37,505 nucleotides of DNA from Actinomadura fibrosa (GTDB lineage: Bacteria; Actinomycetota; Actinomycetes; Streptosporangiales; Streptosporangiaceae): contig NZ_CAACUY010000074.1 of NCBI RefSeq assembly GCF_900659615.1, forward strand, positions 1 to 37,505, written 5' to 3'. Positions within the stretch are counted from its first letter, which is position 1; each line of letters starts with the position of its first letter. The notes beneath the pieces are model-generated. The model searched no databases and was not told the DNA's origin. It worked only from the letters and a program-made list of their open reading frames with translations. Positions 1-6,329 of this stretch are shown here, one piece after another. Position numbers and translations under genes: made by a program.

Positions 1-81
1 ACCACCCCGCCCGCCCGTCGGTGGCAGCAACGGCGCCAGCCGCTCCCACTGCGCATCGGTCAAGTCACCACGACGACCCAT
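1..81 (-). CDS. IS5-family transposase, N-terminal fragment (runs off window)
   Basis: The minus strand reads 27 codons from an ATG at 81 to the window edge, beginning MGRRGDLTDAQWERLAPLLP. This is the characteristic start of IS5-family transposases (the small DUF4096 domain that precedes the DDE catalytic domain). Only this N-terminal piece is visible, so I cannot tell whether the enzyme is intact. The protein would cut and join the ends of its own element. Codon use is less extreme than in neighbouring genes (for example CGT, TTG, CCA), as expected of mobile DNA. Family assignment is confident; activity is unknown. Confidence 0.85.
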   Translation of the reverse strand, partial: MGRRGDLTDAQWERLAPLLPPTGGRGG

Positions 82-139
82 CAACCCACAGTGACCCAAC
101 CAACGCCCACCGTCAGTCGATCCAAGAAACAGGCCCTAG
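1..139 (-). mobile_element. Right end of an IS5-like insertion sequence
   Basis: Upstream of the transposase start (82-135) lies a leader of lower GC content that ends at the sequence GGGCCTGTTTCTTGGATC read on the minus strand (about 119-136), next to CTAG at 136-139. A GGCCTGTTTC-like terminal repeat and a TA or CTAG-type target are what I would expect for the IS427-like group of IS5 elements. The exact border is inferred because the other end is outside the window. The element ends about 24 bp beyond the stop codon of the amidohydrolase gene and so appears not to have broken it. Confidence 0.6.
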
Positions 140-162
140 GCCGCGCGCACGGCCGCGGGCTG

Positions 163-1074
163 CTACTGGAGGTCGAAGAGCTTCGCGGCGGCGTCCCAGC
201 AGACGGCGCGGAGCCAGTCGTCGCCGAGGTCGAGGCAGGCGAGCGCCTCAAGCTGGTGCGCGTACGGGTAGGGGATGTTGGGGAAGTCGGTGCCGAACAG
301 GATCCGGCCGTCCAGGCCGAGGTCGCGCAGGCGAGGCAGCAGCCCGGCCGGGAACCGGCCCAGCTCGCCACTGAACCGGGTGAAGGCCATGGTGGTGTCG
401 AGGTGGACGCGGTCGTGGCGGTCGGCGAGCGCGAGGAAGCCGTCGAACTCCGGCGCGCCGAGGTGGGCGATGATCGCGGTGAGGCGGGGGTGGCGGGCGA
501 GGACGTCGCCGAAGGGCCCGGGCCCGGTGAAGCCGTTCGCGACCGGTCCGGAGCCGGCGTGGACGAGCGCGGGCGTCCCGGACTCGGCGAGCATCCCCCA
601 CACCGCGTCGAGCTCCTCGGCGCGCGGGTCGAACCCGCCGACCTGGAGGTGGACCTTGAACAGGCGCGTCCCGGCGTCGAGGGCGCGGGCGACGTAGTCC
701 GCCGCGCCGGGCTCGGGGTAGAACGTCCCGGTGCGCAGGCATTCGGGGACGCGGTCGGCGAAGTCCGCGGTCCACGCGTTGAGCGACGCGGCCATCCCGG
801 GGCGGTGCGGGTAGGCGAGCGAGCTGAACGCCCGCACGCCGAGGCCGCGCAGGAGCGCGAGCCGCTCGTCCTCGGGGATCTTGTAGAGGATCGGCCATTC
901 GGTCCCGATGAGGGGGCCGGCGTCGGCGAAGTAGTCCCACACCGCCTTCATCAGCCGCGGCGGCATGAAGTGGACGTGCACGTCGATCAGGCCCGGCAGG
1001 CCGAGCGCCCGCCAGAACCCCGGGACCTCCGCGTCCGTCACCGGGCCCGCCGTATTAGAACGAGGTTCAACCAC
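163..1074 (-). CDS. Amidohydrolase-2 family metal-dependent hydrolase
   Basis: This 303-residue protein has the TIM-barrel amidohydrolase pattern. The first strand carries LIDVHVH (residues 29-35) with the HxH metal pair at 33 and 35, Lys140 sits in FKVHLQVGG, His172 in VHAGSGP, His204 in IAHLG, and Asp263 in LFGTDFPN. This set matches the PF04909 family, which includes ACMSD-like decarboxylases and lactone or amide hydrolases. The substrate cannot be told. The start is a GTG at 1074, chosen because a TAGGGT box lies six bases upstream (leaderless arrangement) and there is no other good start before the first motif. Its 3-prime end lies next to the insertion sequence. It is transcribed alone, with the esterase gene upstream on the same strand 43 bp away. 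Confidence 0.85.
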   Translation of the reverse strand: MVEPRSNTAGPVTDAEVPGFWRALGLPGLIDVHVHFMPPRLMKAVWDYFADAGPLIGTEWPILYKIPEDERLALLRGLGVRAFSSLAYPHRPGMAASLNAWTADFADRVPECLRTGTFYPEPGAADYVARALDAGTRLFKVHLQVGGFDPRAEELDAVWGMLAESGTPALVHAGSGPVANGFTGPGPFGDVLARHPRLTAIIAHLGAPEFDGFLALADRHDRVHLDTTMAFTRFSGELGRFPAGLLPRLRDLGLDGRILFGTDFPNIPYPYAHQLEALACLDLGDDWLRAVCWDAAAKLFDLQ

Positions 1075-1080
1075 CCTTCG

Positions 1081-1086
1081 ACCCTA
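1081..1086 (-). promoter_or_regulatory. Candidate leaderless -10 box, TAGGGT
   Basis: On the minus strand TAGGGT is followed by six bases (CGAAGG) and then the GTG start of the amidohydrolase gene. This matches the TANNNT box with the transcript starting at the start codon, common in actinobacteria. No clear -35 box was seen. Confidence 0.45.
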
Positions 1087-1117
1087 GCCTCCGCGCGCCG
1101 CCACCGGCCCGGGGAGG

Positions 1118-2119
1118 TCAGGTGATCTGGTCGAGCAGGACGGGCAGCGCGGCGCGCAGCTCGCGGCGCCAGTAGGGCCAGGTGTGGGTGCCGCGGTAGA
1201 AGTGCGTGGCCACCGGGACGCCGAGCTTCTTCAGCTTCCCGGCGAACTCGCGGGTGGCGGTGTGGGCAAGGGTTTCCAGGGCGTCCGCGCCCGTGGCGGG
1301 ACGGGGATCGTAGGGGCCGGGGGTGCCGTCGCCCGCGCTCACGTAGAGGCGGACGCCCGTCAGGCGGTCGGCGAGGTCGTAGGGGTTGTGGTGGCGCCAG
1401 ACGACGCGCTGCTCGTCGGGGTGGCCCCAGAGGTCCGTCCAGTCGCGGGTCGGGGCGCCGACGGCGACGGCCAGCTCCACGAGGTCCACCGCGTCGAGCC
1501 GCCGCGGGTCGCGGTGCAGGGTGTGAACGGGGCCGCTGAACGAGGCCGCCGCGCGGAACAGGCCGCGGTGCCGGGCCGCGTAGGCGAGCGCGCCGGTGCC
1601 GCCCATGCCGTTCCCGGCGATGGCGCGTTCGGTTCCGGCGCGATATCCGCGTTCGAGGATCTGCCTCAACTCGGCGAGATGGAAGGTTTCCCACTTCGGC
1701 GCTCCGCCTTCGCCACGATTCCACCAGTCGGTGTAATCGCCGCAGGCTCCGCCGTCCGGCATGACCACGATCACATCGGCGCCGTCGGTGAACTCCTCGA
1801 CGTCGGTGTGCTCGGTCCACAGGGTGTGCCCTTCCGCGCCGGGGGCGGCGCCGTGCAGCAGCCAGAGCACCGGCCAGGTGCGGTCCGCGTCCCGTGACCA
1901 GCCCGGCGGCAGCAGGAGGCGGACGTGCGCGACGTCCGGGAGGACGGGCGAGCGGACGGTCAGGTCGAGGACGCGGCGGCGCGGCCTCCGCTCCCCCACC
2001 ACGGCGGCGCCGTCGTCCGCGGGCGCCGCCGAGGGCGCGGATCCGCCGGCGGCGATGGACGCCGTCAGTCCCACGATTCCCGCGATGAATCCCGCTCCGG
2101 CCAAGCCCCGCCGCCACAT
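1118..2119 (-). CDS. Secreted esterase/antigen 85-like alpha/beta hydrolase lacking the nucleophile serine
   Basis: The 333-residue product starts with a signal peptide (Arg-rich residues 1-5, hydrophobic 6-24, then an Ala-rich cleavage region) and continues as an alpha/beta hydrolase of the esterase-D/antigen 85 family: VLWLLHG (85-90), DVIVVMPDGG, and a C-terminal THTWPYW that holds the usual catalytic histidine. At the nucleophile elbow, where family members read GxSMGG, this protein reads GNGMGG (169-174). The codon at 1607-1609 is GGC, so the serine is glycine. It may therefore be non-catalytic, like the MPT51-type members of the antigen 85 family, which bind cell-wall ligands rather than transfer mycolate. 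The start at 2119 has a GGGCGGGAGC ribosome site. The fold is certain; enzymatic inactivity is inferred. Confidence 0.8.
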   Translation of the reverse strand: MWRRGLAGAGFIAGIVGLTASIAAGGSAPSAAPADDGAAVVGERRPRRRVLDLTVRSPVLPDVAHVRLLLPPGWSRDADRTWPVLWLLHGAAPGAEGHTLWTEHTDVEEFTDGADVIVVMPDGGACGDYTDWWNRGEGGAPKWETFHLAELRQILERGYRAGTERAIAGNGMGGTGALAYAARHRGLFRAAASFSGPVHTLHRDPRRLDAVDLVELAVAVGAPTRDWTDLWGHPDEQRVVWRHHNPYDLADRLTGVRLYVSAGDGTPGPYDPRPATGADALETLAHTATREFAGKLKKLGVPVATHFYRGTHTWPYWRRELRAALPVLLDQIT

Positions 2120-2279
2120 GCTCCCGCCCCGGACATTCAGTTGTGCGTGATATTGGGTAATGTCCCCACTTTCGACGATGTTTCAACGCCGTTTAATCGG
2201 TTGATAAGAGATCGGGCCGGGGGTTCCGGTCCACGGTGCCCGGACGGGTCACGCGGACGAGGGAGGGCGGCCGGCGACG

Positions 2280-3266
2280 ATGCGGACCAAAGCGGAGCTG
2301 GAGGCGGCGATCGGGAGCGGCGGCCGCGCCGTCCTGGTGATCAATTCCCGCTCGCGCCGCGGGCGGCGGCTGTACGGGAGGGCGCGGCGGCTGCTGCGCG
2401 AGGCGGGGCTGGAGTTCGTCCACGTCTTCCCCGTGACCGATCCGACGCGGCTGCGGGAGCTGTTCGCCGACGTCCTCGCGCTCGAACCCGACCTGGTCGT
2501 CGTCGGCGGCGGGGACGGGACGGTCGCGGAGGCCGTCGGGCACCTCGCGCACCGCGACATCGCGCTCGGCGTGCTGCCGCTCGGCACCACCAACAACTTC
2601 GCGCGGAGCCTGGAGCTCCCGCTGGACCTGCCCGGCGCCGTCCGCACGCTCGCGGTGGGCGCGGCGGGCGGCGGGAAGGTCGCCGACGTGGACGTCGGCT
2701 GGTTCCAGAGCACCGGCGACCCGCAGGGTGAGGGCCCGGGCGCCGACCGCGAGCACATCTTCGCCAACATGGTCAGCCTCGGCCTGTCCGTCGAGGTCGC
2801 CCGGAAGGTGCCGCACACGCTGAAGCGGGTCCTCGGCCGGCCCGCGTACGCGCTGACGGCCGTGCGGCTGCTGCCCCGGCACGACGCGTTCACCGCGCAC
2901 GTCACGATCGACGGCGAGACCACGTCGCTCCAGACGCACCAGCTCAACGTCGCGAACGGCGCGCACCACAGCGGGCAGCGCATCGCCCGCGACGCGAGCC
3001 CCGACGACCGGCTCCTCGCCGTCTACCGGCTCGGCGACGAGCACCGGATGCGGCTGGCGTCCGCGACCGCCCGGCACGTGCTGACCGGCCCCTGGCGCTC
3101 GCTGGAGGACGACGCCTTCCTCACCACGGACCGCGTGGAGATCGCGACCGATCCCCCGCTGCGCGTGGACGTGGACGGCGAGATCCGCGGCCGCACCCCC
3201 GTGTCGATCCGGCTGCGCGGCAACGCCCTGCGCGTCATCGTCCCGCAGTCGTTCGTCGACAGGTAG
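2280..3266 (+). CDS. YegS/BmrU-type diacylglycerol (lipid) kinase family protein
   Basis: This 328-residue protein has the DAGK catalytic pattern: INSRSRRG (21-28) for phosphate binding, the nucleotide motif GGGDGT (76-81), and GTTNNFAR (102-109). The C-terminal half is the beta-sandwich lid seen in YegS and DgkB, ending with VDVDGE and a run resembling the usual RVIVP tail. It should transfer phosphate from ATP to a lipid such as diacylglycerol or a sphingoid-like molecule at the inner membrane face; the actual lipid is unknown. The ATG at 2280 is preceded by GAGGGAGGGCGG. It stands alone, divergent from the esterase gene and convergent with the PadR gene. Confidence 0.88.
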   Translation: MRTKAELEAAIGSGGRAVLVINSRSRRGRRLYGRARRLLREAGLEFVHVFPVTDPTRLRELFADVLALEPDLVVVGGGDGTVAEAVGHLAHRDIALGVLPLGTTNNFARSLELPLDLPGAVRTLAVGAAGGGKVADVDVGWFQSTGDPQGEGPGADREHIFANMVSLGLSVEVARKVPHTLKRVLGRPAYALTAVRLLPRHDAFTAHVTIDGETTSLQTHQLNVANGAHHSGQRIARDASPDDRLLAVYRLGDEHRMRLASATARHVLTGPWRSLEDDAFLTTDRVEIATDPPLRVDVDGEIRGRTPVSIRLRGNALRVIVPQSFVDR

Positions 3267-3277
3267 CGGCACTGCCG

Positions 3278-3296
3278 GCCCCGCACGGTACGGGGC
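3278..3296. terminator. Short GC hairpin after the lipid kinase gene
   Basis: GCCCCG (3278-3283) pairs with CGGGGC (3291-3296) around a seven-base loop, 12 bp past the lipid kinase stop. There is no T run, so it is only a candidate actinomycete-type terminator. Confidence 0.35.
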
Positions 3297-3391
3297 GGGC
3301 GACCGGCGAACGGACCAGTCCCGGCGGACGGACCGTCGAACGGACCGGCGGGCGGACCGCCGGGCGGTCACGCGGGCGGACCGGCGGGGCG
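3297..3391. repeat. Degenerate GCGGACCGGCGGG-type short repeats
   Basis: Between the convergent lipid kinase and PadR genes the DNA is a string of imperfect units built on CGGACCG and GGCGGG. No coding or regulatory role can be read from it. It may have grown by slippage and could help end transcription from both sides. Confidence 0.4.
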
Positions 3392-3961
3392 TCAGGCGGG
3401 CGGCGGCGGGTCGCCGGCCATCACGTAGGCGCCGGCCTCCAGCCGCTCGATCAGGCCGCGCGTCCACGCGCTGGCGGAGTCGGCGGTGTGCACCCACCAG
3501 CCGAGCAGCTCGCGCAGGTGGTCGTCCGGGTCCGCCTCCTCGCGGTGCGGCACCACGCTCGCGCGCCACTCCGCGAGGCCGTCCAGCCGCTGCCGCAGGA
3601 GCCCGACCGCCTCGTCCCGGGACAGCTCGGTCAGGAACCCGAGCCCGGCGGTCAGCATCTCCGGATGCCGGACGTCCACCATCGCGAGCGCGCAGCGCAG
3701 CAGCCGCAGGAACTCGGCGCGGCCCGCCTCGGTGATCTCGTAGTCGGTGTGCGGGGGCCCCGCGTCGCTCTCCTCCACGTCGTGGGCGCGCAGCATTCCC
3801 TCCTTGGCGAGCTGCTTCAGGGCGTGGTAGATCGAGCCGGGGTTGACGTGCGCCCACTCGTCCGAGCCCCACGACATCAGCTCGCGCCGCACCTCGTAGC
3901 CGTGGGCCCGCCCCGATCTGCGGACCACCCCGCCGAGGACCAGCAGCCGCGTCGTCGACAT
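3392..3961 (-). CDS. PadR family transcriptional regulator
   Basis: This 189-residue regulator starts MSTTRLLVLGGVVRRSGRAHGYEVRREL, the usual PadR winged-helix opening, and continues with the recognition-helix and wing region NPGSIYHALKQLAKEGML and the wing TDYEITEAGRAEF. The C-terminal half (about residues 85-185) is a PadR-C-type helical dimerisation arm. A GTG at 3976 would add five residues, but the ATG at 3961 has a better ribosome site (GGGGGAAGG) and begins at the conserved domain. PadR proteins repress neighbouring genes and release DNA on binding small phenolic or drug-like ligands. No paired target is obvious here; the divergent 156-residue gene is the closest candidate. Confidence 0.85.
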   Translation of the reverse strand: MSTTRLLVLGGVVRRSGRAHGYEVRRELMSWGSDEWAHVNPGSIYHALKQLAKEGMLRAHDVEESDAGPPHTDYEITEAGRAEFLRLLRCALAMVDVRHPEMLTAGLGFLTELSRDEAVGLLRQRLDGLAEWRASVVPHREEADPDDHLRELLGWWVHTADSASAWTRGLIERLEAGAYVMAGDPPPPA

Positions 3962-4046
3962 CCTTCCCCCGTTCACCTGATCGCGTGCTGGTTCAGGCTA
4001 GAGCGTCCTCGCCGCCCGGGGGCTGGCACCCCGTCCACTCGCGGCC

Positions 4047-4052
4047 TACCGT
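4047..4052 (+). promoter_or_regulatory. Candidate leaderless -10 box, TACCGT
   Basis: TACCGT is followed by seven bases and the ATG at 4060. There is no Shine-Dalgarno sequence, in line with a leaderless transcript. Confidence 0.4.
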
Positions 4053-4059
4053 CGAAGGC

Positions 4060-4530
4060 ATGGCTGCGGAATGGTGGTCGATCGAGGTGTTCGACGCGTC
4101 CCTGCCCGCGTCGCTCTGGCGGGAGTCGTGGCAGGAGTCGCTGGTGGAGTCCGCGCTCACCCACGGCGCGGCGCACTGGCAGTGGCACGGCCACTCGTGG
4201 GGCGTCGTCTTCGAGGTCTTCTTCGAGGACGAGGAGCGCTGGGAGGCGTGGCGGGCGCTCCCGGCGGTGCGGGCCGCGCTGGACGCGGTGCCCGACCCGG
4301 TGAACGGGCTGCTGGTGTACCGGGGGCGGGGCGGTTCGGCGGGGACGCCGGTCCCCCGGCGCCCGCGGCCGAGTCCCGGCGCCATGGCCGCGGAGGCGGA
4401 GCCCCACCTCGTCGAGCGGCTCCTCGACGTCACCGCCACCGAACTGACCGCTCCCGGACGCGACGTCCCGGACGACCGCCCAGGCCCGGCCCCCGCCCCG
4501 AACCCCATACCGGCGCCCGGCGCGGCCTGA
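4060..4530 (+). CDS. Hypothetical Trp-rich small protein
   Basis: I do not recognise this 156-residue protein. Residues 1-90 look folded and acidic, with many tryptophans (AAEWWSIEVFD, AHWQWHGHSWGVVFEVFFED, RWEAWRALPAV). From about 100 on it is Pro/Arg/Ala-rich and probably disordered, ending PAPNPIPAPGAA. A longer in-frame start exists at 3985, but the added residues look non-coding and the ATG at 4060 fits the TACCGT leaderless box. It is divergent from the PadR gene and is followed at once by a tandem repeat. No signal peptide or membrane helix is seen. Confidence 0.6.
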   Translation: MAAEWWSIEVFDASLPASLWRESWQESLVESALTHGAAHWQWHGHSWGVVFEVFFEDEERWEAWRALPAVRAALDAVPDPVNGLLVYRGRGGSAGTPVPRRPRPSPGAMAAEAEPHLVERLLDVTATELTAPGRDVPDDRPGPAPAPNPIPAPGAA

Positions 4531-4531
4531 A

Positions 4532-4656
4532 CGCCCAGCACAGGCAAGCCGCCCAGCACAGGCAAGCCGCCCAGCACAGGCAAGCCGCCCAGCACAGGCA
4601 AGCCGCCCAGCACGGGCAAGCGCCCGATGCGGCCTAGACGCCCAGCACGGGCTAGG
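4532..4656. repeat. 18-bp tandem repeat, five units plus decayed copies
   Basis: Five head-to-tail copies of CGCCCAGCACAGGCAAGC run from 4532 to 4621 (the fifth has one change, ACAGG to ACGGG). After a diverged unit, a further copy, CGCCCAGCACGGGCTAGG, covers 4639-4656. That last copy includes the TAG stop of the aldo/keto reductase gene read on the minus strand, and its continuation CGCCCAGCTCGG is coding. The repeat thus seems to have grown outward from the end of that gene. There are no spacers, so it is not CRISPR. Confidence 0.85.
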
Positions 4657-5518
4657 CGCCCAGCTCGGCGAGGTCCTCCGGGGTTAGGCGGAGGGACGCG
4701 GCGGCCATGTTCTCCTCCAGGTGCGTCAGGGAGCCGGTGCCGGGGATCGCGAGCATGACCGGGGAGAGGGCCAGCAGCCCCGCGAGCAGGACCTGCGGGA
4801 CCGTGGCCCCGTGGCGCTCGGCGACCGCCTTGACGCGCGCGTCGTCCGGGATGCCGAACCCGCCGAGCGGGAAGTACGGCGCGTAGGCGATGCCCGCCTC
4901 CTCGCAGATGGCGAGGAGCTCGGTGTCCGCGGGCTGGGTCACGTCGAACTTGTTCTGGACGGCGGCGACCGGCGCGATCCCGCGGGCCTCGGCGAGCTGG
5001 ACGGCGGTGATGTGGCTGACCCCGAGATGCCGGATCAGCCCCTCTTCGCGGAGCGCGGCGAGCACCTCGAACCGCTCCCCGATCGACTCCTCGTTCGGGT
5101 CCTCCACGTTGCCGACCCGCAGGTAGACGAGGTCGAGGCGGTCGAGGCCGAGCTCCTCCAGGTTGCGCTCGACCTCGGCACGCAGGCCGGACGGCGGGAG
5201 CTGGCCGCTGGGGAACGGGTCGTCCGGGCCGCGGTACGGCCCGACCTTCGTGGCGATCACCAGGCCCTCGGGGTAGGGATGGAGGGCCGTGCGGATCAGC
5301 TCGTTCGCGGCCAAGCCGTGGTGGTAGTAGAAGGCGGCGGTGTCGATGTGGTCCGCGCCGAGCTCCACGGCGCGGCGGACCACCGCCAGGGAGGTGCCGC
5401 GGTCGTTGGCCGGGGTGCCGAAGCCGGAGGTGGGCAGGCGCATCGCTCCGAAGCCCATCCGGGCGACCCGCAGGTCGCCGCCGAGGTCGAAGTGTCCTGC
5501 GTCGTTGATCGTGGTCAT
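4652..5518 (-). CDS. Aldo/keto reductase family oxidoreductase
   Basis: This 288-residue (alpha/beta)8 oxidoreductase would use NADPH to reduce an aldehyde or ketone. Visible motifs are RMGFGAMRLP (20-29), HIDTAAFYY with Asp59 and the catalytic Tyr64/65, ATKVG with Lys91, the cofactor stretch IPGTGSLTHLEENMAA, and QNKFDV. The fourth tetrad residue, usually His in a DLYLLH-like strand, is Arg134 (LDLVYLR), a variant I associate with a set of actinobacterial members. The start was set at the ATG at 5518 because the family begins there and upstream codons are non-coding. It is divergent from a LuxR-type regulator, with a 22-bp palindrome in the 90-bp gap, so that regulator probably controls it. 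Confidence 0.88.
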   Translation of the reverse strand: MTTINDAGHFDLGGDLRVARMGFGAMRLPTSGFGTPANDRGTSLAVVRRAVELGADHIDTAAFYYHHGLAANELIRTALHPYPEGLVIATKVGPYRGPDDPFPSGQLPPSGLRAEVERNLEELGLDRLDLVYLRVGNVEDPNEESIGERFEVLAALREEGLIRHLGVSHITAVQLAEARGIAPVAAVQNKFDVTQPADTELLAICEEAGIAYAPYFPLGGFGIPDDARVKAVAERHGATVPQVLLAGLLALSPVMLAIPGTGSLTHLEENMAAASLRLTPEDLAELGA

Positions 5519-5555
5519 GCCTCCACTGTGCGGGCCGGATCCGTCCGGGACGAGC

Positions 5556-5577
5556 GGCTGGCAGCTTGCTGCCAGCC
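5556..5577. promoter_or_regulatory. 22-bp perfect palindrome, candidate operator
   Basis: GGCTGGCAGC (5556-5565), then TT, then its exact reverse complement GCTGCCAGCC (5568-5577). It sits 37 bp from the aldo/keto reductase start and 31 bp from the regulator start, in the only gap between the two divergent genes. It is a strong candidate binding site for the LuxR-type protein and would allow autoregulation. Confidence 0.65.
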
Positions 5578-5608
5578 CTCCGCGGGGCCGTGGCAGACTG
5601 GAGGGGAG

Positions 5609-6271
5609 ATGAGCGTCGACCTGGACCGCAACGTGGTGCTGCGCGGCGAGCTGGAGCTGGCCGAGCGCGCCGGGCACCTGTTCGACGCGAGCGAGGAGTT
5701 CGCCTGCGCCGCCCGCGACATGAACACCTGGGCGCTGCCCGGCGTCCGGGACCAGATCATCGCCGCGCGGCGCCACCGCCCCGGCCCGGCCACCTACAAG
5801 CTCCACAACCCGGACGCGCTCGCCGACGAGGACTCCGAGCGGCGGCTCGTCGAGATCGCCCGGAACGGCGGGCACGTGCGGATCTGCCCGACGCCGCTGC
5901 CACACGAGACGATCATCATCGACCGGCGGATCGCGATCCTCGCGGGGACGCCGGTGGCCGGGGTCCGCGAGTACACGGTCGTCCGGTCGCCGGGCGTGGT
6001 GAAGGGCGTCGTCTCGCTGTTCTGGGCGACCTGGGAGCGAGCCGCCGACCTCGCCGACGTCCGCCGCGACCGGCCGCCCGCGCTGACCGGCGAGAGCCGG
6101 CGGATCCTGCGGCTGCTCGGCGACGGGCTGAAGGACGAGGCCGCCGCGCGGCGCATGGAGATGTCGCTGCGCACCTACCGGCGCCGGGTCGCCGAGATCC
6201 TCACGCTGCTGGACGCCGACTCCCGCTTCCAGGCGGGCCTGCGCTCCCAGGAGCTCGGCCTGCTGAGCTGA
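5609..6271 (+). CDS. LuxR-type helix-turn-helix regulator with a PLD/TrmB-like sensor part
   Basis: This 220-residue protein ends in a LuxR-class DNA-binding domain (about 159-212): LTGESRRILRLLGDGLKDEAAARRM, then the recognition helix MSLRTYRRRVAEIL. The N-terminal 150 residues resemble the phospholipase-D-like ligand domain used by some TrmB/LuxR regulators: ATYKLHNPDAL and HETIIIDRRIAILAG. There is no response-regulator receiver domain. The ATG at 5609 is preceded by GGAGGGGAG. It is divergent from the aldo/keto reductase across the palindrome at 5556-5577, so the simplest reading is a one-component regulator of that reductase. DNA-binding class is confident; the ligand is unknown. Confidence 0.8.
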   Translation: MSVDLDRNVVLRGELELAERAGHLFDASEEFACAARDMNTWALPGVRDQIIAARRHRPGPATYKLHNPDALADEDSERRLVEIARNGGHVRICPTPLPHETIIIDRRIAILAGTPVAGVREYTVVRSPGVVKGVVSLFWATWERAADLADVRRDRPPALTGESRRILRLLGDGLKDEAAARRMEMSLRTYRRRVAEILTLLDADSRFQAGLRSQELGLLS

Positions 6272-6329
6272 CCCGCGTCCCGTCCGCGCCGCTTCCGCAG
6301 GTGCGCGGCGGCCGCGCGGTGGGCGTCCG

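Noticed and set aside
4532..4656. CRISPR array
   Set aside because: The 18-bp units are directly adjacent with no spacers, and no cas genes are present.
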